From: Sphingomonas insulae
GTDB taxonomy: Bacteria > Pseudomonadota > Alphaproteobacteria > Sphingomonadales > Sphingomonadaceae
Assembly (NCBI RefSeq): GCF_010450875.1
Contig: NZ_CP048422.1
Location: 1,321,001 to 1,385,000, forward strand
DNA: 64,000 nucleotides
Reading direction: 5' to 3'
Made by a program: the position numbers and the translations under genes. Below are positions 27,524 through 36,981 of this stretch, piece by piece; position 1 is the stretch's first letter, and every line of letters starts with the position of its first letter. Under the pieces are notes generated by a model. It searched no databases, had not been told where the DNA came from, and was given only the letters and a program-made list of their open reading frames with translations.

Positions 27524-28216
27524 ATGACCGACCCGGCAGATCCCGCCGATTTCGACAAGGCGGCCGCCGGCCGGGCGGCGGTGGCAGAGGTGCAGGACGG
27601 CATGCTCGTTGGCCTCGGCACCGGATCGACCGCGACGCAGGCGATCCGGGCGCTGGGCGCGCGGGTGGCGCAGGGGCTGGCGGTGCGGGCGGTCGCGACG
27701 TCGCGGGCGAGCGAGGCGCTGGCGCGGCAGCTCGGCATCGTCATGCTGGATTTCGCCGACGTGCCGCGGGTCGACCTGACCATCGACGGCGCGGACGAGA
27801 TCGACGACCGGCTGTATGCGGTCAAGGGCGCTGGCGGCGCGATGCTGCGCGAGAAGGTGGTGGCGGCGGCATCGGACCGGATGGTGGTGATCGCCGACGG
27901 GTCGAAGCGGGTGGCGACGATCGGCGCGGCCAGGGTGCCGGTCGAAATCCTGCCGTTCGCGCACGCATCGCTGATGGCGGCGCTGGGCGAGGGCGCGGTG
28001 CTGCGCATGCAGGCGAACGCGCCCTATCTGACGGACAATGGAAACTGGATCGCGGACGGCCGGTTCGACTTGCACGATCCGGTCGAAACAGCGGCCTGGC
28101 TGGACACTATCCCCGGCGTGCTGGGTCACGGCCTGTTCCTGACCGAGGTCGATGGCGCCTATATCGCCGACGCCGGGGTCGTTTCGCGGCTGGAACGGGA
28201 CGGCCCGTCTCGTTAA
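27524..28216 (+). CDS. rpiA: Ribose-5-phosphate isomerase A
   Basis: A 230-residue RpiA that interconverts ribose-5-phosphate and ribulose-5-phosphate. Active-site motifs: GLGTGSTA, DLTIDGADEID, VKGAGGAMLREK and IADGSK, and VDGAYIADAG in place of the usual TEGLFL end. Length matches the family (about 220-230). The start at 27524 has ataggaac upstream. The gene stands at the head of the pentose-phosphate cluster, 72 bp before tkt, and divergent from the efflux operon. Confidence 0.95.
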   Translation: MTDPADPADFDKAAAGRAAVAEVQDGMLVGLGTGSTATQAIRALGARVAQGLAVRAVATSRASEALARQLGIVMLDFADVPRVDLTIDGADEIDDRLYAVKGAGGAMLREKVVAAASDRMVVIADGSKRVATIGAARVPVEILPFAHASLMAALGEGAVLRMQANAPYLTDNGNWIADGRFDLHDPVETAAWLDTIPGVLGHGLFLTEVDGAYIADAGVVSRLERDGPSR

Positions 28217-28288
28217 AGGCGTCCGCAACCGCAACAGATCGGGCGTGCAGGCGTTCGACGCAGGGTTAGAGCGAGGGCATTCATTCCC

Positions 28289-30382
28289 ATGACCGATACC
28301 AAGACCGCCGCCACCGGCGCGACCGATCCGATGCTGCACGAGGATGGCTCGCTGTCGCGCCTGACCATCGATACGATCCGCACCCTGTCGATGGACGCGG
28401 TGCAGAAGGCGAATTCCGGCCACCCCGGCACGCCGATGGCGCTGGCGCCGGTCGGCTATACCCTGTGGTCGCAGTTCCTTCGCTACGATCCGTCGCGTGC
28501 CGACTGGCCCAACCGCGACCGCTTCGTGCTGTCGGTCGGCCACGCCTCGATGCTGCTCTACAGCCTCATCCACCTCGCCGGGATCGAAGAGATCGATGCG
28601 GACGGCAACAAGACCGGCCGCGCGGCGCTGACCCTCGACGACCTCAAGGGTTTCCGCCAGCTCGCCTCGCGTACCCCGGGCCACCCCGAATATCGCCACA
28701 CCACCGGGGTCGAGACGACGACGGGGCCGCTGGGCGCGGGCTGTTCCAATTCGGTCGGCATGGCCATTGCCGAACGCTGGCTCGCCGCGCGCTACAACCG
28801 CCCTGACTTCACGCTGTTCGATCATGACGTCTACACGCTGTGCGGCGACGGCGACATGATGGAGGGCGTCGCGGCCGAGGCGGCGAGCCTTGCCGGGCAT
28901 CTCAAGCTCAGCAACCTCTGCTGGATCTACGACAGCAACCACATCTCGATCGAGGGTGGCACCGACCTGGCGTTCGACGAGGACGTCGGCCTGCGCTTCC
29001 AGGCCTATGGCTGGAACGTCATCCACCTCGACGACGCCAACGACACCAAGGCGTTCGCCAGGGCGATCGAAACGTTCAAGGCCACCGACGATCGGCCGAC
29101 CTTCATCGTCGTCCATTCGGTGATCGGCTATGGGAGCCCCAAGGCGGGCAGCGAAAAGGCACATGGCGAGCCGCTGGGCGAAGACAATGTCCGCGCCACC
29201 AAGAAGGCATATGGCTGGCCGGAGGACAAGAGCTTCTACATCCCCGAGGGCGTGGCGGAGCGTTTCCGTAGCGCCATCGCCGATCGCAGCGAGCCGCTGC
29301 GCCATGCATGGGAGGCGATGCTGGCCAAATATGGCGAGGCCTATCCCGACCTCGGCGCCGAACTCGACCTGATGCTCAAGGACAAGCTGCCCGAGGGCTG
29401 GGATGCCGACATCCCCGAATTCCCGGCCGATGCGAAGGGTCTCGCCAGCCGCGATTCCGGTGGCAAGGTGCTGAACGCGCTGGCGGCCAGGGTGCCATGG
29501 CTGATCGGCGGGTCCGCCGATCTGGCGCCATCCACCAAGACCGACATCAAGGGCAAGGCGTCGTTCGAGGCGGACAATTACGGCGGCCAGAACTTCCACT
29601 TTGGCGTGCGCGAACATGGCATGGGCGGCGTGGTCAACGGCATGACGCTGTCGCATCTGCGCAGCTACGGTTCCACCTTCCTGGTGTTTGCCGACTATAT
29701 GCGTGCGCCGATCCGCCTGTCGGCGATCATGGAGCTCGCCAGCGTCTGGGTGTTCACGCACGATTCGATCGGCGTCGGCGAAGACGGTCCGACCCACCAG
29801 CCGATCGAGCATCTGGCGACGCTGCGCGCGATCCCCGGTCTCGACACGATCCGTCCCGGCGATGCGAACGAGGTCGCCTATGCGTGGCGTGCGGCGCTGG
29901 AGGATGCCAGCCGTCCGACCGCGCTGATCTTTTCGCGCCAGGCGCTGCCGACGCTCGACCGCGGCAAATATGCGGCTGCCGAGGGCGTGATGAAGGGCGG
30001 CTATGTGCTGGCCGATTGCGACGGTACGCCGGACGTGATCCTGATCGCGACGGGCAGCGAATTATCGCTGGTCGTCGATGCGCACGAAAAGCTGGCCGCC
30101 GACGGGGTGAAGAGCCGCGTCGTCAGCCTGCCGAGCTGGTATCGCTACGAACTGCAATCCGACGATTACAAGGAAAGCGTGCTGCCATCGGCCGTGCCGT
30201 TGCGCCTCGCGGTCGAACAGGCCGGCGAGATGGGCTGGCATCGCTATGTCGGGTTGAAGGGGAGCACGATCACCATGTCGACGTTCGGTGCCTCCGCCCC
30301 CATATCCAAGCTGCAGGACAAATACGGCTTCACCCTCGACAATGTCGTGAAGGTGGCGCGCGAGATGCTGGAGACGAAGTGA
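28289..30382 (+). CDS. tkt: Transketolase
   Basis: A 697-residue ThDP enzyme that moves two-carbon units between sugar phosphates in the pentose-phosphate pathway. Motifs: QKANSGHPGTPMALAPVGY at the N-terminus, the ThDP signature GDGDMMEGV...NNL-like region (CGDGDMMEGVAAEAASLAGHLKLSNLCWIYD), and in the C-terminal half THDSIGVGEDGPTHQPIEHLA and IRPGDANEV. It has about 30 extra N-terminal residues compared with E. coli TktA. The stop overlaps the tal start (TGATG), so tkt and tal are coupled. Confidence 0.97.
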   Translation: MTDTKTAATGATDPMLHEDGSLSRLTIDTIRTLSMDAVQKANSGHPGTPMALAPVGYTLWSQFLRYDPSRADWPNRDRFVLSVGHASMLLYSLIHLAGIEEIDADGNKTGRAALTLDDLKGFRQLASRTPGHPEYRHTTGVETTTGPLGAGCSNSVGMAIAERWLAARYNRPDFTLFDHDVYTLCGDGDMMEGVAAEAASLAGHLKLSNLCWIYDSNHISIEGGTDLAFDEDVGLRFQAYGWNVIHLDDANDTKAFARAIETFKATDDRPTFIVVHSVIGYGSPKAGSEKAHGEPLGEDNVRATKKAYGWPEDKSFYIPEGVAERFRSAIADRSEPLRHAWEAMLAKYGEAYPDLGAELDLMLKDKLPEGWDADIPEFPADAKGLASRDSGGKVLNALAARVPWLIGGSADLAPSTKTDIKGKASFEADNYGGQNFHFGVREHGMGGVVNGMTLSHLRSYGSTFLVFADYMRAPIRLSAIMELASVWVFTHDSIGVGEDGPTHQPIEHLATLRAIPGLDTIRPGDANEVAYAWRAALEDASRPTALIFSRQALPTLDRGKYAAAEGVMKGGYVLADCDGTPDVILIATGSELSLVVDAHEKLAADGVKSRVVSLPSWYRYELQSDDYKESVLPSAVPLRLAVEQAGEMGWHRYVGLKGSTITMSTFGASAPISKLQDKYGFTLDNVVKVAREMLETK

Positions 30383-31506
30383 TGGGTAAGCTCAACGACC
30401 TCTCGGCTGCGGGAACCGCGGTTTGGCTCGACTTCGTGGATCGCAAGTTCCTCGAGGCCAAGGGTCTGGAAAAGCTGGTGAACGAGGACGGATTGACCGG
30501 AGTCACCTCCAACCCGTCGATCTTCGAAAAGGCGATGGGCCATGGCGACGCCTATGATTCCAGTCTCGCCGAGTTCGATCGGACGAACCCCGACGCGGCG
30601 ACGATCGACCGTTATGAGGCGCTGGCGATCCAGGACATCAAGGCTGCTGCGGAGACGCTGCGTCCCGTCTACGACCGGCTCGACGGCAAGGACGGCTATG
30701 TCAGCCTCGAGGTATCGCCCTACATCGCCGACGACACCGATGCGACGATCGCGGAAGCGGAAAAGCTGTGGCATGCCGTCGACCGCCCGAACCTGATGAT
30801 CAAGATCCCCGGCACGCTGGCGGGCGGACCGGCGATCAGCGCGACGATCGCGAAGGGCATCAACGTCAACGTGACCTTGCTGTTCGCGCTCGACGCCTAC
30901 ATCCGCGTCGCCGAAGCCTATGCCACGGGCCTCGAAGAACGCGTGCGGCAAGGCCAGCCGATCGACCGGATCGCCAGCGTCGCCAGCTTCTTCGTCAGTC
31001 GCATCGACACGATGGTCGACAAGGAGATCGATCGCCGCGTGGGTGAGGGCGATGCCGATGCCGAGGCACTGAAGCGCCTGCGCGGCAAGGTGGCGATCGC
31101 CAACGCCAAGATGGCCTATCAATGGTTCCTGGAGTTCGAGAAGTCGGACCGGTGGCAGGCGTTGGCCGCCAAGGGCGCGCAGCCGCAGCGGTTGCTGTGG
31201 GCGTCGACCGGCGTGAAGGACAAGGCGTATCGCGATACGCTGTACGTCGACACGCTGATCGGTCGCGACACCGTCAATACGATGCCGCCGGCGACGATGG
31301 ATGCGTTCCGGGAGCGCGGCACCGTGGCGGACACGCTGAACGAGGGCGTGGACGAAGCGCGGCAGGTGATGGCGGAGGCAGACCGGCTGGGGCTGAACCT
31401 GACCGGCGTCACCGACACGCTGGTGGCAGAGGGCGTCGCGTCGTTCGCCAAGGCGTTCGACGATCTGCTGGGCTCGATCGCGGCGAAGCAGCCGGCGGCT
31501 GCCTGA
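30382..31506 (+). CDS. tal: Transaldolase
   Basis: A 374-residue transaldolase that transfers dihydroxyacetone units between sedoheptulose-7-phosphate and glyceraldehyde-3-phosphate. Motifs: GLTGVTSNPSIFEKA, SLEVSPYIADDTDATIAEA, and the Schiff-base lysine in NLMIKIPGTLAG, followed by NVNVTLLFALDAY. It belongs to the longer (about 370 residue) class common in actinobacteria and alphaproteobacteria, not the 316-residue E. coli class. Its start lies in the tkt stop codon. A GC-rich partial hairpin at about 31516-31546 follows. Confidence 0.96.
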   Translation: MGKLNDLSAAGTAVWLDFVDRKFLEAKGLEKLVNEDGLTGVTSNPSIFEKAMGHGDAYDSSLAEFDRTNPDAATIDRYEALAIQDIKAAAETLRPVYDRLDGKDGYVSLEVSPYIADDTDATIAEAEKLWHAVDRPNLMIKIPGTLAGGPAISATIAKGINVNVTLLFALDAYIRVAEAYATGLEERVRQGQPIDRIASVASFFVSRIDTMVDKEIDRRVGEGDADAEALKRLRGKVAIANAKMAYQWFLEFEKSDRWQALAAKGAQPQRLLWASTGVKDKAYRDTLYVDTLIGRDTVNTMPPATMDAFRERGTVADTLNEGVDEARQVMAEADRLGLNLTGVTDTLVAEGVASFAKAFDDLLGSIAAKQPAAA

Positions 31507-31642
31507 CGTATCGTGGAGGAGCGGCGTCGGCGCGGCGCGGCTCCTCGCACGAGTGGGACTTTCGTGACCTTCGGCGACGCAACAACTCGGTCGCTGCCGG
31601 GTTGAACGGTCATTCCCCATAAACCTCCGCAGGACAGCAGAT

Positions 31643-32626
31643 ATGAAGATCGGAATGATCGGCCTTGGCCGCATGGGCGGGAACATGGCGCGCCGGCTGA
31701 TGACGGGCGGACATGAGATCGTTGCCTATGACCGCGATGAGGAGGCTGTCCGCAAGCTTGCCGACGATGGCGCGATCGCAGCCACCTCGCTGGACGATGT
31801 GCGCGAAAAGCTGGGCGAGGGCGCGATCTGGTGGATCATGCTGCCCGCCGGCGCGATCACCGAACAGACGATCGAGGCGATCGCCGCCAAGGCCGCGAAG
31901 GGCGACGTCGTGATCGACGGCGGCAACAGCTTCTACAAGGACGACATCCGACGCGCCAAGGCGTTGGCGGAACAGGGCATCGACTATGTCGACGTCGGCA
32001 CGTCGGGCGGCGTCTGGGGACGCGAGCGCGGCTATTGCATGATGATTGGCGGGCGCGAGGAGGTGCTGACCCGGCTCGACCCGATCTTCGAAACGCTGGC
32101 GCCCGGCATGGGCGACATCACGCGCACGCCGTACGACCGCCCCGATGGCGAGGACTGGCGCGCCGAAAAGGGCTTCATCCACGCAGGTCCCCCGGGCGCC
32201 GGCCATTTCGTCAAGATGGTGCATAACGGCATCGAATACGGCCTGATGCAGGCCTATGCCGAGGGTTTCGACATCCTGAAGTCGAAGGCGAGCGACAAGC
32301 TGCCCGAGGACGAACGCTTCGACCTCAACCTGACCGACATCGCCGAAGTGTGGCGGCGCGGCAGCGTGATATCGTCGTGGTTGCTCGATCTCTCGGCGAT
32401 CGCCCTGGCGAAGGACGAGATGCTCGTCCAGTTCAGCGGCAGCGTCGCCGATTCGGGCGAGGGGCAATGGACGATCGATGCGGCGATGGAGGAAAAGGTC
32501 CCGGCCAACGTCCTCACCGCGGCGCTGTTCGCGCGCTATCGCAGCCGGATCGAACACACCTTCGGCGACAAGCTGTTGTCCGCCATGCGCTACGGCTTCG
32601 GCGGACATGTCGAGATGCCGCAGTGA
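31643..32626 (+). CDS. gnd: 6-Phosphogluconate dehydrogenase, short YqeC/GndA-type
   Basis: A 327-residue NAD(P)-dependent decarboxylating 6-phosphogluconate dehydrogenase of the short class (about 300-330 residues, against 468 for E. coli Gnd). The Rossmann motif [13 protein letters not shown] is at the N-terminus, the substrate site is in [21 protein letters not shown], and the catalytic lysine lies in [16 protein letters not shown]. It feeds ribulose-5-phosphate into the pathway served by rpiA, tkt and tal. The stop overlaps the following HAD gene by GTGA, so the three last genes form one unit. The 136-bp gap before it may carry its own promoter. Confidence 0.93.
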   Translation: MKIGMIGLGRMGGNMARRLMTGGHEIVAYDRDEEAVRKLADDGAIAATSLDDVREKLGEGAIWWIMLPAGAITEQTIEAIAAKAAKGDVVIDGGNSFYKDDIRRAKALAEQGIDYVDVGTSGGVWGRERGYCMMIGGREEVLTRLDPIFETLAPGMGDITRTPYDRPDGEDWRAEKGFIHAGPPGAGHFVKMVHNGIEYGLMQAYAEGFDILKSKASDKLPEDERFDLNLTDIAEVWRRGSVISSWLLDLSAIALAKDEMLVQFSGSVADSGEGQWTIDAAMEEKVPANVLTAALFARYRSRIEHTFGDKLLSAMRYGFGGHVEMPQ

Positions 32627-33453
32627 GCGCTGACGAAGCGACCCTGCGCCTCGTCGTGTCGGACATCGACGGCACGTTGGTCGACAAGAAGAAACAGCTG
32701 ACGCCCGCGACGGTCGCGGCGGTACGGCGGCTGGAGGATGCGGGCATCGGCTTCACCGTCATCAGTGCGCGGCCGATGTCAGGCATCATGCCGATCGCCG
32801 AGACGCTTGCGATCGATGCGCCGATGGCGGCGTTCAACGGCGGCATCATCTTCAATCGCAAGGGCGAGGTGAGCGAGCATCACGTCATCGACGCGGCCGT
32901 GGCGAAAGGCGTGATGGGAATCGCCGCCGACAGCCCGGTTGATATCTGGGTGTTCGCCGACAACATCTGGTACGCTTCGGATGACCAGGGCGCGCATGTC
33001 GGCAGCGAACGGCTGGCATCGAACCAGGCGCCGGTCGTCACCAGCGACTTTGCCGAACTGCTCAACCATGCCGACAAGGTGACCTTCGTCAGCGACGACC
33101 ACGCGATGCTCGCCGACCTCGCGGAGCGGTGCAAGGCGGCGCATGGCGCAGACGCGACGATCGCGCAGAGCCAGGTCTATTACCTCGACGTCACCGCGCT
33201 CGCCGCCAACAAAGGTGACGGGCTGGTCGCGCTGGCCGCGACGTTCGATGAGCCGCTGCAGGCCGTCGCGGTCCTTGGCGACCAGTTCAACGACGTGCCG
33301 ATGCTGACGCGCGCGGGCCTCGCCATCGCGATGGGCAACGCGCCCGACGGCGTGAAGGCGGTTGCGCACGCCGTCACCACCGGCAATGACGCCGATGGCG
33401 TGGCCCACGCCATCGACACGATGATCTTTCCCCGTATCGGAGTATCTGCATGA
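32623..33453 (+). CDS. HAD-IIB (Cof-type) phosphatase
   Basis: A 276-residue HAD-superfamily hydrolase of the Cof/YbiV type. Motif I is VVSDIDGTL near residue 12, motif II is TVISARP, motif III lysine is in NKGDGL, and motif IV is [10 protein letters not shown]. The C2-type cap lies between motifs II and III. It should dephosphorylate a small phospho-sugar or related metabolite. GTG is used at 32623, overlapping the gnd stop by GTGA; an ATG start is not available upstream of the conserved motif. Its fixed position after gnd hints at a role in cleaning up side-products of the pathway. Confidence 0.85.
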   Translation: MSADEATLRLVVSDIDGTLVDKKKQLTPATVAAVRRLEDAGIGFTVISARPMSGIMPIAETLAIDAPMAAFNGGIIFNRKGEVSEHHVIDAAVAKGVMGIAADSPVDIWVFADNIWYASDDQGAHVGSERLASNQAPVVTSDFAELLNHADKVTFVSDDHAMLADLAERCKAAHGADATIAQSQVYYLDVTALAANKGDGLVALAATFDEPLQAVAVLGDQFNDVPMLTRAGLAIAMGNAPDGVKAVAHAVTTGNDADGVAHAIDTMIFPRIGVSA

Positions 33454-34196
33454 AAGACCTGATTGCCTTCGACCTCGATGGAACGCTGGCCGAGAGCAAG
33501 CAGCCCTTGCAGGAGCCGATGGGTGAAGCGTTGGCCGATTTGCTGGGCGTCGCGCATGTCGCGGTGATTTCGGGCGGAGACTGGCCGCAGTTCCAGAAAC
33601 AGGTCGCCAGCCGCCTGCCGGCGCGGGCCGATCTGTCGAAGCTGTGGCTGATGCCGACGACGGGCACCAAGCTGTACACCTATCGCGATGGCGAATGGGG
33701 CGCCGTCTATGCCGAGCTGTTTGACGATGCGACCAAGGCGAAAATCCTGAAGGCCTTCGACGAATCGCTGGAAGCGACGGGTTTCGTGCCCGAAAGGACG
33801 TGGGGCGAGCGGATCGAGGATCGTGGCAGCCAGATCACATTCTCGGCGTTGGGCCAGGAAGCGCCCGTCGCCGAAAAGGAGCATTGGGACCCCAAGTTCG
33901 AGAAGCGCAAGGTGATCCAGGCGGATCTCAAGCAGCGGTTGCCGGGCCTGTCGATCAATATGGGCGGCGCCACCTCGATCGACATCACGCAGGAGGGCGT
34001 CGACAAGGCCTATGGCCTCAAGAAGCTGCGCGACGAAAGTGGCATCGCGCTCGATAAGATGATGTTCATCGGCGATGCGATCTTCCCCGGCGGCAACGAC
34101 TATCCGGCGAAGGAGCTGGGGCTTGATACGGTGCGGGTGCGCGATCCGGAAGAGACCATCTCGGTGGTGACCGCTATCGTCGCCTGCCAGAAGTAA
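33450..34196 (+). CDS. HAD-IIB phosphatase, phosphomannomutase (PMM)-like subfamily
   Basis: A 248-residue HAD-IIB protein. Motif I is LIAFDLDGTLAESK and motif II is VAVISGGDWPQF; then comes TTGTKLYTY in the cap and INMGGATSIDITQEGVDKAYGLKKL. Motif IV is GDAIFPGGNDYPAKELG, which strongly resembles the eukaryotic-type alpha-phosphomannomutase rather than Cof phosphatases. Bacterial members are often annotated as HAD-IIB hydrolase. The reaction could be a phosphomutase or phosphatase on a hexose or other sugar phosphate. It overlaps the preceding HAD gene by ATGA and ends just before a strong terminator. Confidence 0.8.
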   Translation: MKDLIAFDLDGTLAESKQPLQEPMGEALADLLGVAHVAVISGGDWPQFQKQVASRLPARADLSKLWLMPTTGTKLYTYRDGEWGAVYAELFDDATKAKILKAFDESLEATGFVPERTWGERIEDRGSQITFSALGQEAPVAEKEHWDPKFEKRKVIQADLKQRLPGLSINMGGATSIDITQEGVDKAYGLKKLRDESGIALDKMMFIGDAIFPGGNDYPAKELGLDTVRVRDPEETISVVTAIVACQK

Positions 34197-34212
34197 CGCT
34201 TCGATATCATCC

Positions 34213-34249
34213 AAAGGGGGCGCCGGTCGGGAGATCGGTGCCCCCTTTT
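34213..34249 (+). terminator. Rho-independent terminator of the gnd-HAD-HAD operon
   Basis: A long stem (aaagggggcgccg / cggtgccccctttt) closed over a 10-base loop ends in a T-run, 16 bp past the last HAD stop codon. It is bordered on the other side by the glnA 3' end, where a second GC-rich stem (about 34289-34320) may serve glnA. Confidence 0.85.
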
Positions 34250-34370
34250 CGTGCGCGCTCGAATGGTAGCGGGCTGTCGGGACCAGCGAGGGGCGCCCGG
34301 CCCGGCCGGACGCCCCCTTTGGCAGACCCGTGGTTGGGCCGGGCCGCACCGCGCGCCCGGCCCGGTCGCC

Positions 34371-35783
34371 TCAGGCGCTGTAGTACATGTCGTATTCGAC
34401 CGGCGAAGGGGTCATTTCCCACCGCGCGACTTCGGCCCACTTTATCTCGACATAGGCTTCGATCTGGTCCTTCGAGAAGACGTCGCCCTTGAGCAGGAAA
34501 TCATGGTCGGCGGTCAGGCATTCCAGCGCCTCGCGCAGCGAGGAACAGACGGTCGGGACCTGGGCGAGCTCTGCCGGGGGCAGGTCGTACAGGTTCTTGT
34601 CCATTGCCTCACCCGGGTGGATCTTGTTCTGGATGCCATCGAGGCCCGCCATCATCAGCGCCGCATAGGCAAGATAGGGGTTGGCCATCGCATCGGGGAA
34701 GCGGACTTCGACGCGCTTCGCCTTGGGGCCGGTGCCGTAGGGGATGCGGCACGACGCCGAACGGTTGCGCGCGGAATAGGCGAGCAGCACCGGCGCTTCG
34801 TAGCCCGGCACCAGGCGCTTGTAGCTGTTGGTGGTCGGATTGGTGAAGGCGTTGATCGCCTTGGCATGCTTGATGATGCCACCGATGAAATACAGGCACA
34901 TGTCCGACAGGCCGGCGTACTTCTCGCCCGCGAACAGCGGGGTCTTGCCGTCCCAGATCGAAAAGTGGGTGTGCATGCCCGAACCGTTATCTTCCTTGAT
35001 CGGCTTGGGCATGAAGGTCGCCGACTTGCCATAGGCATGCGCGACCTGATGGACGACGTACTTGTAGATCTGCATGCGGTCGGCGGTGGTGGTGAGCGTG
35101 CCGAAGGTCATGCCGAGTTCGTGCTGCGCGGCCGCGACCTCGTGGTGGTGCTTGTCGCAGGGCAGGCCCATTTCGAGCATGGTCGAGACCATCTCGCCGC
35201 GGATATCGACCGCGGAATCGACCGGCGCGACCGGGAAATAGCCGCCCTTGGCGCGCGGACGGTGGCCGAGGTTGCCGCCTTCATATTCGCGACCGGTGTT
35301 GGTCGGCAGTTCGATATCGTCGATCTTGAAGTAGGATTCGGCGTAGTTCGTGTCGAACTGCACGTTGTCGAACATGAAGAATTCGGCTTCGGGGCCGACG
35401 TAGACGGTGTCGCCGATGCCGGTGGTCTTGAGATATGCCTCGGCGCGCTTGGCGGTCGAGCGAGGATCGCGGGCGTAGAGTTCACCGGTCGACGGTTCGA
35501 CGACGTCGCAGAACACGATCAGCATCGGGGTGGCCGAGAACGGATCGGTGTAGACCGCGTCCAGATCGGGCTTCAGCACCATGTCGGATTCGTTGATCGC
35601 CTTCCAGCCTTCGATCGACGAACCGTCGAACATCAGGCCGTCGGTGAACTCGTCCTCGCCCATGACGCTCGCGACCATGGTCAGATGCTGCCACTTGCCC
35701 TTGGGGTCGGTGAAGCGCAGATCGACCCATTCGATCTCTTCTTCCTTGATCTTGTTCAGGATGTCGTTGGCGGTGGCAGCCAT
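34371..35783 (-). CDS. glnA: Glutamine synthetase, type I
   Basis: A 470-residue ammonia-assimilating glutamine synthetase of the dodecameric GSI-beta type. It has [53 protein letters not shown] and the adenylylation site Y399 in KNLYDLPP, so activity should be controlled by GlnE. Length equals the enteric enzyme (469). It lies 37 bp after glnB on the same strand, so both probably come from the sigma-54-like promoter upstream of glnB. Confidence 0.98.
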   Translation of the reverse strand: MAATANDILNKIKEEEIEWVDLRFTDPKGKWQHLTMVASVMGEDEFTDGLMFDGSSIEGWKAINESDMVLKPDLDAVYTDPFSATPMLIVFCDVVEPSTGELYARDPRSTAKRAEAYLKTTGIGDTVYVGPEAEFFMFDNVQFDTNYAESYFKIDDIELPTNTGREYEGGNLGHRPRAKGGYFPVAPVDSAVDIRGEMVSTMLEMGLPCDKHHHEVAAAQHELGMTFGTLTTTADRMQIYKYVVHQVAHAYGKSATFMPKPIKEDNGSGMHTHFSIWDGKTPLFAGEKYAGLSDMCLYFIGGIIKHAKAINAFTNPTTNSYKRLVPGYEAPVLLAYSARNRSASCRIPYGTGPKAKRVEVRFPDAMANPYLAYAALMMAGLDGIQNKIHPGEAMDKNLYDLPPAELAQVPTVCSSLREALECLTADHDFLLKGDVFSKDQIEAYVEIKWAEVARWEMTPSPVEYDMYYSA

Positions 35784-35820
35784 GTGCGTGTCTCTTTCGT
35801 AGTGACGATAGTGAGAAAAG

Positions 35821-36171
<351 letters not shown>

Positions 36172-36203
36172 CTAGATTGAACCCTCGCCCCGAGCGCGGG
36201 TGT

Positions 36204-36219
36204 TGCACCAAACGTGCCA
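36204..36219 (-). promoter_or_regulatory. Sigma-54 (RpoN) promoter for glnB-glnA
   Basis: On the minus strand TGGCACG-N4-GTGCA matches the -24/-12 consensus TGGCACG-N4-TTGCA at every conserved position except one T. Both critical GG and GC pairs have correct spacing. The predicted start lies about 34 bases before the glnB GTG. Regulation by NtrC under nitrogen limitation would follow from it. I could not find a clear NtrC site upstream. The rest of 36220-36512 (the gap before the arsC-like gene) holds no gene I can support. Confidence 0.8.
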
Positions 36220-36512
36220 GCCCGCGCCCCGCGGGGCAACACGGATTCGGACGGATTTACTGCCTTCGAAACGGGCAGTTCGGCGCCTGCTGCCCGGCGA
36301 TTGGGCATCGAGCCGATTTTCGAGTCGGAGGCGCGGAAGTTGCCGAAGTTGACACTACGTGCGCGTCGAAATCGCTTCCCCGCCGACACCCTGCGGTGAT
36401 GGTTCGGGCAGGGGCGAGGGTGGGCCATGGCGGCAGGATAAGGGTGCGCGATCATGTAGGACAGCGATATTCGCGGCCGTCGCCGCGATCCTGCCTTCAC
36501 CGGAGAGCATCG

Positions 36513-36848
36513 TCAGAGGATGGCGAGGACGCGTTCGGGCGGGCGGGCGAGGACGACGCCCTTGGGGGTTTCGACGAGCGGGCGCTGGATCAGGATCGGG
36601 TCGATCGCCATGGCCTTGAGCACGTCGGCGTCGCTGGCATCGACCAGTGCCCTGGCCGCCGGTTCGGTCATGCGCAGGCCTTCGCGTGGGGAGAGCCCAG
36701 CGCGGGCGTAAATGCGGGCGAGTTCGGCGACCGTCGGCGGGTGCCGGAGGTATTCGACGATGGTGACGTCGGCGCCGGCTTCGGTGAGCAGGGCGAGCGT
36801 GCTGCGCGAGGTGCCGCAGCGCGGGTTGTGGTAGATGGTGGCGTTCAC
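36513..36848 (-). CDS. arsC: ArsC-family reductase (glutaredoxin-dependent arsenate reductase type)
   Basis: A 111-residue ArsC/Spx-fold thiol enzyme that reduces arsenate to arsenite with glutathione. It carries the catalytic cysteine at C11 in HNPRCGTSR and later MAIDPILIQRPLVE, typical of ArsC rather than of Spx. A GTG at 36848 starts the protein; homologues begin at this point. No ars transporter or arsR gene is nearby, so a general thiol role is also possible. It lies between the glnB promoter region and the accC 3' end. Confidence 0.88.
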   Translation of the reverse strand: MNATIYHNPRCGTSRSTLALLTEAGADVTIVEYLRHPPTVAELARIYARAGLSPREGLRMTEPAARALVDASDADVLKAMAIDPILIQRPLVETPKGVVLARPPERVLAIL

Positions 36849-36920
36849 TTGCCGGGTCTCGGCGGGAGGGGTGGCGCGGGGTGTGGGTGAGTGCTCGTCG
36901 GTTGCCGCATCGCGCTTGTC

Positions 36921-36975
36921 CTCACCCTTCCGCGGTGCTGCGCACCGCTCCCTCCCTCTCCTGGAAGGAGAGGGA
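36921..36975. repeat. REP-like palindromic intergenic repeat, copy 3
   Basis: Same build as the copies near 12.0 kb: ctcaccctt, then the hairpin gcggtg-ctgc-gcaccgc, then the stem ccctctcct / aggaga ggg. It lies in the gap between accC and the arsC-like gene and could also act as a transcription stop for accC. Confidence 0.6.
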
Positions 36976-36981
36976 TTGTCG

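Noticed and set aside
22693..28269. Plus-strand open frame of 1,858 codons across the efflux operon
   Set aside because: Exceptionally long but low in recognisable motifs, Asp/Arg/His-rich, and opposite three genes with intact family motifs; a codon-bias artefact.
36204..36219. The same bases as an NtrC binding site (TGCACCA...)
   Set aside because: Only one half-site fits; the spacing and the invariant GG and GC pairs fit sigma-54 much better.
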